Positions 26,901 through 39,042 of a stretch of DNA of 64,000 nucleotides are shown one piece after another (positions within the stretch are counted from its first letter, which is position 1; each line of letters opens with the position of its first letter). The notes below the pieces were generated by a model, which saw nothing but the letters and a program-made list of their open reading frames with translations, had not been told where the DNA came from and searched no databases. The stretch is taken from positions 7,121,001 through 7,185,000 of the forward strand of contig JAWRVZ010000013.1 of NCBI GenBank assembly GCA_037043235.1. Reading direction: 5' to 3'. This DNA is from Rhodeus uyekii (lineage: Eukaryota; Chordata; Actinopteri; Cypriniformes; Acheilognathidae). The position numbers were made by a program, and so were the translations under genes.

Positions 26901-27988
26901 AGAAAAACAACCTAAAAAACGCAGCAAATCACGAATAATCATAGATTATAAATGACCTCTGAGAGACCTGTCACCTTTTTTAACTTTCTAAACGAATGCT
27001 TGTCGGCATCCAAACCTCTCATCAGAACAGATGGGGGATCATTATAATACAGCACGGTAGAGATGAACTGTCATAGATGTAGACCTCTGAGCTGAGGGGA
27101 AAAACAGTCAAGGATCCAAACATCATTTTACAGGAAACTCTTAATATCGCTCGATCAAGTGCTCTACATTGAGACCAGAGCCATTAATGTGAACTCTGGG
27201 GCTTCATTTTGTCATGATTTACAAATTCTGAATATTGCTGCAGATAGAAATGTGGAAGGCAGGAGGGGTGTTTTCTGTCCAAGTGCTCGTGAGAGTAAAA
27301 ACATACGAAGCCTCCAAAACAAGCACAACTTAAGTTTTAAATCTCAGTCTGAGAATGGCTCGAGCAAGCCATGAGAATGAAAGAATGAATTTTGGATTCT
27401 CTGTGTGGTTTTGGTTGATTGCACGACCAGGATGATGATAGTACAGATAAGAGAAGAGCCATATTTTAGGGAGCCCCAGGACTTTTCAGGGTGGCCCGGT
27501 CAACATATTGGCAGGCTGCCGAAAGCAAATTTACGTAACACAAATACAGACTGGTGAGTCTTGGGAGACAGCAACATTCACTAAAACCCATGCAGGATTC
27601 ATACAGGTCAAGTTAATCAAGTCAATACAATCATACAATAAAAACAATTAAATTTGCCTTACAACTTAAGCTTAATGTTGCATGTTTACTTTGTAAAATT
27701 GTTTCAGTCCTCAAATCCGTGTAAGCGGTGATGGGTACTTTTCAATGACCCTTTGTGCAGGTTACATTTTTACAACTGTTCGTGATAAATTTACTTTATC
27801 AGTGAGTAAGTGATTCATTCGTTCATCTGATTTGTTCAAAAATCCCTGATTCATTCAGGAACTAAAGGAGTGAGTTATCTAATCATTAATAAAAAAAACA
27901 TCACAGATTGAGGAATGAAACAATGGCAGCATTTGAAAACTGAAAAATGCTGCCTTCGGAGGACATCAAGGCCAATCCAAATCCAAAG
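22672..27988. other. Gene-free stretch downstream of rdh14
   Basis: The first few hundred bases are presumably the rdh14 3' UTR (AATAAAG near 23308 could serve as poly(A) signal). No coding exon is recognisable in the remainder. Some less AT-rich blocks (24550-25200, 26200-26400 and 26980-27380) have no repeat features I recognise and could be conserved non-coding DNA. Only a cross-species alignment could tell. Confidence 0.45.
23923..23957. repeat. (TA)n microsatellite
   Basis: An uninterrupted TA dinucleotide run of about 35 bp. Confidence 0.95.
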
Positions 27989-27990
27989 TA

Positions 27991-29779
27991 CAGTAATACC
28001 TCGGTTTACGAGCGACTTGGTATACGAGAAAATCGGTGTACGAGCAAGGAGGGTCGAATCGGAGTACGAGCATTGTATCGGTGTACGAGAAAAAAAATTC
28101 CCTCACCCATGCGCAGTTCTGTGTGGAAAAAGTCCTAACGCTCTGCATCCTTGTGCGCATTTTTACATGAAATATCCTAATGACAGCCTCTCATAACACA
28201 GTCAGGAGTTTCTAACCCCTTTTATAACCCCTTAACTCATTCATTGGCTGCATCATTCACCACAGTGATATTTTTATAAGTTATTTACAGAAGTTTTTAC
28301 CTCATATTCTAAACATTAATTAATTGTGATCACTATTGTTCACGTAGTGAAATATACACGGTTTTAGCCAAATAATAAACAAAGTAATAGAGTTAGACAA
28401 ACCATATTTTTATACAAACAACATATAAGCCTCTCCTACAAATGAGCACTGTTTTCATGTTCGTCGAACCTGCAGTTTCTCTGCAGTATCGGCAAAAGCG
28501 CAAGGAGTAAAATGTGACTTCTTACCCCGTGAGCGGGGCTCGTTTTAACAGACAGCGGGTTAGTTGTAACACCATGTTATCCAATGCAAGTTCATTCATG
28601 TATTTTTATTTGTTTAAAAAAGTTGTGTCTTGATGATCATAAGCATACCTTTTTTCCTTTATTTTTTACATTTGTTGTGTTTTGAACAATGTAATGACAT
28701 GAAAAACGTTTTAATAGGTTAATACAATGCAAAATATATGATTATTGATGAAACTTGTTCAATGAGGCTTAGTGTTACAACTAACCCCGCGCTGTCTTGT
28801 TTACTTCAGGACTGGATATCAGCCACTATGTGTTTTAATGGGACCATCTTTTAGCCAAGAAGATGGTAATCATAACAATATAAGATTAGACTAACAATCT
28901 TTCACACATTCTTTGAAAATTGAAAAACAACTACTATAACAAAAAATATTTACATGCTGCCAAAATAGTTTTTCCTGTGATTCTCATCCAAACTTCTATG
29001 AAATTTCTCGAAAAATGGCCAGAAGACGTGGGCAAAGAGTGTGATGAAAAGCCCTTTAGCACGTCACATTTATGCCCCTGCAGCTATCTAAAAAAATCGC
29101 TGTTACTATTTACCCCGCGTTACTTTGTGCCCCGCGCTCCCCTAGTTCTCTCGCGGCTCCCGCAAATTCGTTCTCTTGCGGCACCCGCGAATTCGTTCGT
29201 TCGAGGCTCCCGCGAATTCGTTCGTTCGCGGCTTCCGCGAATTCGTTCGTTCGCGGCTCCCGCGAATTCGTTCTCTCGCGGCACCCGCGAATTCGTTCGT
29301 TCGAGGCTCCCGCGAATTCGTTCTCTCGTGGCTCCCGCGAATTTGTTCTCTCGTGGCTCCCGCGAATTCGTTCTCTCGTGGCTCCCGTGGATTATCACTC
29401 CTTTGTTTTCTGCACTATTATAATAAATTCACTCATTTGCTTTCATCCTTGCTTTCCCCGCTCCCCTCTCCTCCCTCCTCTCTCTCCTCCAAGCAGGCTG
29501 CTCAAACCTGACGTGCATTACAGTAAATTGTCAAGTATTTTTTGAGTTTAATTGTCAATTATTAATTAGTATTTATATGATATCTTAATGGTTACAATTT
29601 TAACTGCAATTAATAGGGTAAAACCAAACAAATATTTAAAATGGGCATTTGTGGTCATGTGGAACGAATTAATTGATTTTTAGTGCATTCTTATGGGGAC
29701 ATTTGTTTTGGTGTACGAGCATTTTGGTTTACGAGCTCGCTCTTGGAACGAATTAAACTCGTAAACCGAGGTATTACTG
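27991..29779. mobile_element. Mariner/Tigger-type TIR element with TA duplication, non-autonomous
   Basis: The left end CAGTAATACCTCGGTTTACG has a perfect inverted partner at the right end (CGTAAACCGAGGTATTACTG), and TA flanks both sides (27989-27990 and 29780-29781). Sub-terminal words such as GTGTACGAGCA are repeated near both ends. The element is 1789 bp. Its interior is AT-rich, apart from a CpG-rich minisatellite at 29155-29391, and contains no recognisable transposase. The TIR and TA duplication place it in the Tc1/mariner/pogo group. Confidence 0.8.
29155..29391. repeat. 25-bp minisatellite, about 9.5 units, inside TIR element
   Basis: The unit has the form GGCTCCCGCGAATTCGTTCK followed by five bases ending in C, A or T. 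Nine full units run from 29155 to 29379, then a partial one. Units 1-3 and 5-7 share the same order of variants (GGCTCCC, then GGCACCC, then GGCTCCC), hinting at a 100-bp higher-order period. Because 25 is not divisible by three, the peptide pattern repeats through all frames, so long open frames occur on both strands without being genes. Confidence 0.92.
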
Positions 29780-29784
29780 TAGCT

Positions 29785-32700
29785 TCACTTCCTGTCTCAT
29801 TAGATGCCTTCATCTTATCGATTTTTGAAGGAAGCATAGATGTATCCTTTGCTTAGTCAGCTGGTTATGGATACAGTCATTTTTCGGATGAATTGTCCTG
29901 CTTTAATTCATTTGTGTTGAGTTGATTATTTCAGGAAAAATACAAGTGATTACTGTATTTATGAGCAAACCAACTCTGACAATAAAGTTACGTTCATTCA
30001 AGAGTTTCCATTATTATAATTTCAAAATTAACTTAAAAATAAGAAAGTATGCTTTCAGGCTACTTTTTATATACTTCTCAGAAATGCACTCTATATACTC
30101 TTTCCCCACAAATTTCCCAACTACAGTAGCTATGTTTTCACTGTTATACAGTAAGGAGTGTTATCACGATTCTTTTGGTACAGAATCTCCGGATCAAAAG
30201 ACAGGTGAAGAAGAAGCAGAAACAAGTGATAGAAGTTTGCTTACATAAATGTAAAATAACGCAATCAAACATGAAACAGCATATAAATTGAAACTGCCTA
30301 TTGTTACTGAATGAAATGTTGAACTCATGAAGAGGAAATAACTGTGAAGCTTTGTTGATGGACTCGATCTACTCCACCTGTGTGAATCCCATCTTTGACA
30401 AAAAATGCCATTTTATCGGCTTTTTGTTTAAAATGTTTCTTTTTTTAAACTTACCCTCACTGAAAAAAAGGGATACATAAAGCCAGAATACAATATTTTT
30501 TTTATTAGTAGTGAGTTAAAGTGCAGTTAAAGGGATATTTCACTGAATTGTTTCATAAATGCAATATCACTCTCACATGCTGTTCCAAATATCACAATGT
30601 AATTGGGCTGTAAGCTCAAGGTCAAACATGATTATAGCTGGCTCCCTGCAGTTCTTCCATCATCCCTTTAAGGTACTGAAACAAAACAAGACCCCTACCT
30701 CATCATTGTCCTACATCACTCTTAGAGTGGTTGCAACATTTTAGGTCAAAGTGGCAGATGGCATGCGTCTATAGGCATGCGGTCTGACTGGAGCGAACTT
30801 TACTCATCCGGAGAATGCCAATGCAAACTGTCTCTCAATAGGACACAAAACAGAGACACTTCAAACCCAAGCATGATCCTGGACATGGTCGCAGCTGGTG
30901 TTGGAATGAGGTCTGACACGGGATAATTACAGATGGTGATGAAAAGCCTAATAGAATGCTGCTTATTGCAAGATTTAAAGCACACCACATGAAACCAGGC
31001 CTGAGAGGAGTCTCACATACCCTACAAAGAAAAATAAAAGCACTGGGCACTCTTTGTTATATCCACCACAATTCCATGGTGTATACTAATACAGGTTCTT
31101 TGTATTGTTAGTGTACCTGTTTACCAATGAGGAAATATGAGATTAATATGTGAAATAGTTCTCCAAAAGGGTTAAAGGTAAATATATTTTGAATAAATAT
31201 TTTAGTATAATTTCCAGAATTAGACATAATTTTCATGTTAGAAAAGACAGACCAGGGGACATTTTTCTCCCAAAAATGTTAAATGTTCAGATGTGGTGGA
31301 GGTACACATTTGTTCCTGGTATTTTACTTCTAAATTACATCAACACAATGCAGAAGATGCAGCCAGGAGCAACTGATTCATGAAATATTTCTTATTGTCC
31401 TGGTAGGATTTGTGGATTCAGAGTGGATTTGCTATGGCCAGGATTCCCCTTTTTGCAAAACAGTTAGAACACACACCACAGCAGTTCAGTATCTCAAAAT
31501 AACTCGATGAAATAGACTTATAGACCAACAGGCTCCTCTGAAAACCACAGAGTCTCTAAAAAGAAGCAATATCTTAAAGGAGCCCAATGCGTGCGGCTTA
31601 TCACACTGTGAGCCGTTGAATTCTGCCAGACAGAATCCACGTTCCACTGAAATCATGAATTACACCAGCACAAACGCCAGAGGTGGTTAGGGCTGAAGAT
31701 TAGGAGCAAAATTGGTAGCAGGTTTAAGGAAATGCTCCCAAACACCAACTGTGGGTGGTCTTGTGTTTCTCTGTTGAGTTTTGCGGCACTATATTTTAAA
31801 TTCCTTGCATTGTGAACAGTTTAGTGTTCAAAACTGTCAGATAGTGCCTTAAAATGAACTCGTTTGTTGTTGCTTCCGGCTTCTGTTGTCTTGGTTGGAG
31901 CAGATCTCCATTATTCTGTAGAATAATCTGTCATCTGCCTCATTCGCACCTTTTCTTACTTTCATTTCTCTACTGACTCGTTTGGCCTCTCTCTCTTTCT
32001 ATGATTAATGTTCTGGATATTTATCACTGTCTGTCACCATCTCTCTTAATGTGTCCTGGCATTAAGCCAGATCCAGCTCGAGAAGCGTTAGAGAGAGAGA
32101 GACAGCCGAGCATGTTTAGTTTGGCCCCATGTCGTCCTCTCGTCCACCATCTCTCTCTGGAGCGCCCAGAAGATTCTCCCGTCTGAACTCCTCGACCTTT
32201 GGCCGTGTTCATGACAAATTACTCCACTCTGCCATTTCTCATGTCCTTATTGCAGCTCGGTGTTGGGTGGCCATTAATAAAGAGAGGGTTAAAGTGGACC
32301 CCTCACTGAGTGATAGGAGCACTAAAGCTCAGATCAGCTCAGAGAGGAGTACTCCACATCTTACAGACGAACGCAGACATAAGCATACATGCGCACAAAC
32401 TCCCCATTCACACAGATGAGATGCACACAACCACAACTCATCCCAGGGAAATCAAACATGTGCCACAGAAAAGTGAAAAGTGAATCGCGTGTTAAAGTGC
32501 TTTCAGTTTTTCTCTCAACTAGACAAAATTGAAGTCTTAAGTTGTTTTTTATCATTTTTGTTCATTTGTATTCTAATTACGAAGGTCCTGAATTGTTATA
32601 TGCTCTAGCATAATTGTAAAATTCTTTAATCATATTTAGTATTAATTATTTCATACATTTCAAAGAATTTTACAGATTTTGCATGCACCCAACAAGTCAA

Positions 32701-33187
32701 CTCTGGACTCATAGAAATCCAGTGTGTCCCACTTACAGTGGCCACCAAGTGTGTGTCTGTTAAATCCACAAAACCGTAGAGTAACCTACTTGTCATTTTA
32801 GGTTTCTGAAGGGTGCTTGGACACAAGCACCATCTTTGTGGCCGACATGCGCCCTCAATGCCCACTTTTGCCAAGTCTGCAAGCCCACAGCAGATTTCTA
32901 CCTGTCAGTCAAAGAGGCATTACTTCTATGAAGATGGAGGAAGGAAGGGAGGGCTTAGGGTTCCATTTGAGTTGAGGCATTATATGATGCAAAACAATCA
33001 CGTATTAAATGAGATATAAGGAATATATCAACATTATACATTGATTATTGACATTACAGAATTATTTTCTCTATTTATACATTTAGACAAAAAATTCTGT
33101 CATCCCAGCTCTATTAATCCTTTTTTATTTATTTATTGAATAACAAAATTTAACAAAAGTTAAAATTAATATTCCATTTTTGGTTTC
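29785..33187. other. Gene-free stretch
   Basis: No exon with coding character and no transposon termini are recognisable. The segment 32030-32420 is less AT-rich and complex in sequence, so it could be a conserved element, but this cannot be judged from one sequence. Confidence 0.4.
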
Positions 33188-34271
33188 ACTTTATTTTGAT
33201 GGTCTCCTTAACACATTCTATTGACTATAAGTGTCAGGATACGGGGAAGGATGGGCAAGGACCCAATCGCAGGAGAATTATTGACAGAAATAAAAAAACA
33301 AAAAGACACAAACAAAACCACCCCGAGGGGGGAAAACAGACAAGGACTCGACTAGGATTCACTAGAATGCGACTAGGATTCAACGAGGACTCGACTAGAC
33401 TACAACTAGGACTCGACTAGACACCTGGACAGACGACAATGAAGCAGCACAGGACAACAAATACGAGGGAATTAAATACACACAGGAGGAAGGGTAATTA
33501 ATTGGGAAACAGCTGGGACAAATCAAACTAATGACAAGGAAATGAGGAGGGAGGAGAACATAAAGACTAGACACGAACACGCAGCCGATGCAGACATACA
33601 TCGCCGCGTGTTCACATTAGACAAAGACGACGCGCAACTGGTGACAACCAAACTGTGGAAGTAAACATGAACCACGTGCTTACAACACTGCACAAGGACA
33701 CGAGAGCACGCGGTACAAGCAGATCTTGAAACCGCGCCCACTCACATAACGTAGAGTGCTTGTCTCACGACAAGGACGAACACACGGGTCAGGAATGTTC
33801 GAACCCCGACACAAAACCAAGACCGAACAAGACCGTCTGGGGATCGGACACTATAACCCGAATACAAGACGTTACACAGACAAGAGTGTACGCGACTCGA
33901 GCACTCAAAACCGCGCACACACACACAAAACTCGAGACATTACGGTAGTGTCAGAGCTCTGCCACAACAACAAGAAAATACAAGACCGAATGTGGCAGAA
34001 CCCTGATAATAAGTATATGTTACACCTACATATCTACTATCTAGGGTTAGAGTAAGTTGACATGTAGTTGCAAAGTTACTAATAGTCAGTAGAATGTCTG
34101 TTGGGGAAGCATCACAATAAAGTGTTAGCAGATCTTAACCAGATAGTCTAATAATACTCTAATGAGAGTTAGTTGACATAGTTGCAGTTACTTATAGTGC
34201 CATTATAGTTACTTGAAAGTTTCTTAGAGTTACTTGTAGAGTGTTTGTTGGGGGACCATCACAATAAAGTG
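33188..34271. mobile_element. Decayed TIR MITE split by a nested insertion
   Basis: The left end CACTTTATTTTGATGGTCTCC and following ACATTCTATTGACTATAA are matched in inverse orientation by AGTCAGTAGAATGTCTGTTGGGG ... CACAATAAAGTG near 34090-34125. A second similar terminus lies at 34240-34271. These ends belong to a widespread fish MITE family. The element at 33232-34008 is inserted inside it. Confidence 0.6.
33232..34008 (-). mobile_element. Solo LTR-like insertion, 777 bp, 5-bp duplication ATAAG
   Basis: TGTCAGGATACGG at the left and CAGAACCCTGATA at the right form short inverted termini. Both sides are flanked by ATAAG (33227-33231 and 34009-34013). No coding sequence is seen. An 18-bp imperfect inverted repeat lies at 33949-33966 and 33993-34010, and GACTCGACTAG words are repeated at 33345-33421. 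The duplication length and TG start fit a gypsy-type solo LTR, more likely on the minus strand, but a DNA element is not excluded. Confidence 0.6.
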
Positions 34272-34274
34272 CAT

Positions 34275-35288
34275 TTTTCATACTGTTTGTTGTGAATATG
34301 ATGCCTACAACCAGAAAGTGTTTTACTTTCTAATATAAATAAAATAATATTGAACTCGAATACCAGTTTTCCTTATCATTTATTTAATTTCACCTTTTTT
34401 CTGTCACTCCTTCAGTTTTTTTCCAAAGGGTATATGCATGCATCTATCCTGAAACACACGCTTAGTTCAACATTTACTTGTATCTTTTGCACTCTCCAGA
34501 AACACACGCAAACATTAATCTTCGTCTGCCTGCTCAAAGGACTCTGCACCGTCCCGATGCACTGAAGCAAGGCTAATGTTCAAAAGAAGAACAGAGGAAA
34601 GACCAAGTCTCATTCGCAGATCACTGGAATTAATCAGCACGAGGAAACAGAAAGCAGAAAACAGAAAACAGAGAGCCTCTGGGAACAGAACAACAGACCA
34701 GATGCCATCAGAGTCACTTATGATGGGACTCAGAGGATCTGAGAACAGCAGTATTTGAGAATGTCTGTGTTTGAAGGCAGATGAGGGAGTCTTTGATCCC
34801 TGACATCAGCAGCTTCAAGAACTGGAACACTGCAGTACGAGTCTGTCAGTGTCTTTGTACACTAAATCCACAGGATAAACTGGTTGTTTTGCCCCTTAGG
34901 GAGCAGGACACAGCTGTTAGCTGCAGGTCTCACTGTATCAAACTGAGCCGCACTCACTGCTTATTTATCAATAATACTCAAACTTCATCCTCTCTGTCAC
35001 ACTGAGCATCACCGATCTGTATTTATTATTTGTCACAGTCAGATTCAGTCTGTCAGGGGGCCTGACTTCACTAAACCACAGCAGCCTGTTTAGTGTCTCT
35101 GTCCCCAGAACACTGCACAGAAAAGCCAGAGCCCCATACATCACAGAAGACAGATGAGCGAGGAGGGAGGAGTGCTCTCTTTAAATGTTTCGCGAGCAGT
35201 AAATGTGCATCTGTTGGTGCTTTCTTCATACGTTTGGCTTACTTTTCTGAATACACAGTATTGTAGCCCCAAATGTATTTGGAGACTT
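34275..35288. other. Gene-free stretch
   Basis: A moderately GC-rich interval (34560-35160) has purine-rich and AGAACAGA-type words but no frame with coding bias and no element ends. Confidence 0.4.
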
Positions 35289-35289
35289 A

Positions 35290-35485
35290 AAAGTATAGCT
35301 CATCCAAAAATGACAGTTCTGTCATCATTTACCCAGACCTGTATGAATTCGGTCCATGTCATGAAACTCAACACTTTTTGATTACCAACATTCTTCAGAA
35401 AATCTTTTGTGTTTTGCAGAAGCCATGTGGGTTTGTGGCAAAATGAGGGTGTTCAATAATTTTTGGGTAATATGTCCCTTTCAAA
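35290..35485. mobile_element. Short foldback MITE, internally reduced
   Basis: AGCTCATCCAAAAATGACAG ... TCATCATTTACC at the left and ATTTTTGGGTAATATGTCCC at the right match the ends of the very common fish MITE with AGTTCACCCAAAAATGAAAATTCTGTCATC termini. The inner ACCAACATTCTTCAGAAAATCTTTTGTGTT is also typical. A second partial copy lies at 57560-57640. Confidence 0.6.
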
Positions 35486-35489
35486 TGTA

Positions 35490-36800
35490 TGAATGTCACT
35501 GCATTAGATTAGACTGCCAGGTAAAAACCCTACACTATTAAAAAATCTCAAAGTTTTGACTAAGAGCATCACAGTGTGTCTACAATAGACACAAATGGCA
35601 CAGCGCAACAAAATCAAATAGAAGCCATTACAATCAGCGAAAATGTCTACACTGGAGAAACCGACAGAACCCTGCTCTGTTTGCAACGTCCCACAACAGT
35701 TCATATTTTAGTGTGGACAGCTTTAAACTTACTGTAGATAACAAAATGTTCTGAAAACATTTTACTAACATTCCCGTTAAGATATGAAAAAAAAATGATT
35801 TAAAGTTCCCTGAATTCTCAAAACTAGTTTAAATGTTTTCAAAACGTTTTTTCTTGGTTAAGCAAATGTTAGAGAACCTGTTAAGGGAACATTCCAGTTC
35901 CAACATTCCCCAAAATGTATAAATATTGTTTTGAGAATGTTACCAAAGACCAGTTATCAACTTTACTGGAAGAATGTTTGTTTATAACTTTAAGACAACC
36001 TTGTGATAATGTTAGCCAAAGAGAATGCTCTGAGAATGTCCATGGCATGATTTATTATGATTTATAGAAAGATCATTTATTTTTATTTTTTTTAAATCAA
36101 TGGCTTATGTTAGATTGTTCCTTCTGAGTGTTAACTGCTCTACTGTTGCTGCATTTGCCGGGATTTGAGAAGCTTTTGAGTAGACCTTTAAACCTCAACA
36201 ATTTCAGTCTCGCCAAACTGGGCTGAAATGTGTTTGTTAAACATGGTCCATATACAACGATATATGGCTACGTCTGAGAGTTGCGCTCTGTGGCTTCACT
36301 GTGGAAACATTAGCGAATGGCTAATAAACCCTCAGCTACAGGGTGTAAAAGACTAAAAACTTCCATTGGATTGATTAAATCTAAACCGCATCAAAATTTA
36401 ATTATCTGGAGAAAATGATTAATGTTTCTGTGTAGAATTTACCTACAGACCGAGGTTAATTTATTGCCATAGTTTGTCAAGATCTGAATGGATAAATTCC
36501 TGGTAATCAAAATCTACGGCAATTTTTAAACCACAATCACCACATTTAATCCTCCAAATCACTCTTATTGACCACTGTGTATCCTAAATCACAAATACCT
36601 CAGTTCAAAGCAAGCACCTTTCCTTTACAAACACATTGGATCTGGTTACAACCAAAGTAAATGAGGTCACTAACCACTTAGAAAACGAGTGGAAAAGCAT
36701 GACAATGAGTGAAACCTCTCCTCTCGTTTTGCTTATCTTAAAAGATTTATATTGGGGGGGTTTGTCCCCGTAACGCTTCTCTGTTGACTCCTGCAGATGT
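35490..36800. other. Gene-free stretch
   Basis: No exon is recognised. If the minus-strand exon at 36803-36947 is real, part of this interval would be its 3' UTR (a minus-strand AATAAA lies near 36460). Confidence 0.35.
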
Positions 36801-36802
36801 TT

Positions 36803-36947
36803 TCAGTTTACAGAGCAGAGGGTGGGCACAGTGTCGGGCAGCAGGCTGACCTCGCACCTGCGGCTCTGACCTTTGCCCTCCACGAACCGGAACACCTGAT
36901 GACCCGACCTCTTTGCGAGCACTGTGACGTCATGATTGCGGTAGAAG
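36803..36947 (-). CDS. Terminal exon of an unidentified host gene
   Basis: On the minus strand an acceptor (GCTGCTCCCTCCAG) precedes a 145-nt exon. It encodes 47 residues starting FYRNHDVTVLAKRSGHQVF, continuing RFVEGKGQSRRCEVSLLP, and ending DTVPTLCSVN then TGA. Codon use is strongly coding-like, mostly G or C at third positions, inside AT-rich DNA. The exon starts in phase 1. I do not recognise the protein family, and no upstream exon could be identified on the minus strand at higher coordinates. Those may lie in the repeat-rich region or beyond the window. An alternative is an old retrocopy fragment, but the clean splice acceptor and good codon bias argue against that. Confidence 0.55.
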
Positions 36948-36949
36948 CT

Positions 36950-39042
36950 GGAGGGAGCAGCTGAAGCCGATTTGATGTCTGAGAACGTTTACTGTACACA
37001 CACACACTACTCTTCTGCACAAATCTGGGCATGTGGCTCCCCCTGTAGGTAAAATAAATAAGCAGAATGAATCTAAAATACAAACTGTTAAATTGCAATA
37101 CTTGAATTTATTTTAATAAATGTATTTGGGATGGAGAAAACAAAAGCTTTCAGCTCAAATGATGCAGTTGTACTGTTTTTTGTTTTGTTTTATTTCATTT
37201 ATTTTTTTATTTTTAAAAAGGTGAGTAAAAAGACTCAGAGAAACAAAAAAAGAGAAAAACAAGAAAAGAGAAACAATGACAATGTTATGATATTGTTATG
37301 ATATAGTCGAGAGTGACAAAAACGAGAGAAGTCACGTTTCATGTTTACGAATCACGTTTACTAGATATTGATTCATACCTCATTCATTTATTTGAGTAAT
37401 ATGAAAGGCAAGAAATATTTCATAAGACATTTACTTTAGATTTTATTATATTTAGACAGAAAACAACTCTAAAATGTGGTTTATAATCTCTTCAAATTAA
37501 GCTAAACCTTTTTTTTTTTTTTTTTCAATCAAGAGGCTGAATATAAAAGACCAAAAGCAATTCAGCAACAATTAAGATGTGTGGAATCCCACATTTAAGC
37601 ATGAGCAGCAGAATTTAACTTTGAAAATATAACAGGTGAAATTAAATTAAAAATAAAATAAATAAACATTTGGGTCTAATCACAAGCATGAATTTTAATT
37701 AAATTCTACGTCCATTTAATGCAATTTACTATGTTGAAATTTATTACACAGAATTTCCCTACAAAATCAGCACAGAAGAAAAAAATCTATTCCATCTGGG
37801 TCTCTTTATGTCCAAAACCAAAGCCTGAGAATAGACTTATTAATACAGACAATCCTGTTCACACACTCAACTGGCAATAAAAGCAGATCTTAAGCACATC
37901 TTACCTTATGTCCAGACCTTGAGGGATTATACGAACAACCTCTGTTCTGCCTAAAGAATGAAAATCAGATTGTGCAGATGGAAAGAAACACCTCATTTTT
38001 TCCATGAAATCATCACTCATGGCTGTGCCAGAGAATTCTGATTATTTGTTTATGACATGAACAAGAAAAAGACCCAAAAAGGGTCTTGGCATGTTGTTGA
38101 GTAAATATGTGGTCTAATAAAGAACAGAATGGCTCACGAATGTGAGTAGAGCTGCAGTGGCATGTCTGCTGGTCTGACAACAGTTTAACTGTGTGATTTC
38201 ATGGTAAATACTCAGATTTCAGCAGGAGGAACTGCTCCTAGACCAGTGTAATCATAGTTTAGGGCTCACCTAACAGGTTGGGATGGGCTTCAGGCCAATA
38301 GCATTAGCATTTAAGTGGCTGTAAAAGAACATGCTAGTCTAATGACCTGGATCTGGACCAGTGCACCTGCAAAACTGAGCATAAAACACAAACAGACTTA
38401 CATATAATTAAACACACTAAAGCTGCAAACACCCTTTGAGACATGGTCTATTAGGCTGAGGTATGTACTAGTGTAGCATGTGTGTTGTTCTTCTTGCAGT
38501 GTTGCAACAGAGCTACCATTCATGCCAATGTCAGTGACACATTTATTGGTGTTTAAGCAGTGTCCTGTCACCAATATGCAGTGTGTGTTGTACAATTTTA
38601 TTGCTCTGAAAAATGGTTTCACACCACAACTGGCCATCTATCAGTAATGTCCTCTCTCCCTTTCTGTGTCTGATTTATTTTCAGTTTTCATAAGCATAAA
38701 ATCTGGACCATCGGTTGTTACACTCTTCTACTGCCAAACATTTAAACTCACAACACATGCAGCTAAATAGCTCTTCCTTTTACTGTACAACACACACGAA
38801 TTCAGGCCTGCACATAAACACTCAACAATGGACACTCAACACACACATGTGCATCACTGCACTAACAAGCAGTCCTGGACATATAAGCAGTCACTCAAAA
38901 TACTCACATATGAACATATACAACATACTCTCTAAAGATCTTGCCTGTATATGAGATGAGATAGAGATTTTCTGTATATGATTTCACAATAAGTCAGTAT
39001 TTATTATTATGCTATGGATATTATGACAGCATCTAAAAAAAT
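36950..39042. other. Gene-free stretch, possible conserved block
   Basis: No exon is supported. The block 38450-38640 is complex in sequence, not AT-rich, and open on the minus strand, but has no known domain. It may be a conserved non-coding element or an unrecognised repeat. Bases 39043-39261 are duplicated inside the DIRS element at 42564-42782. Confidence 0.35.

Noticed and set aside
29155..29391. CRISPR-like array
   Set aside because: The units are contiguous with no unique spacers, and the context is a eukaryotic transposon.
29072..29545. Long overlapping open frames on both strands with repeated peptides
   Set aside because: They are produced by the 25-bp CpG-rich minisatellite, whose unit lacks stops in several frames; no start context or domain supports a protein.
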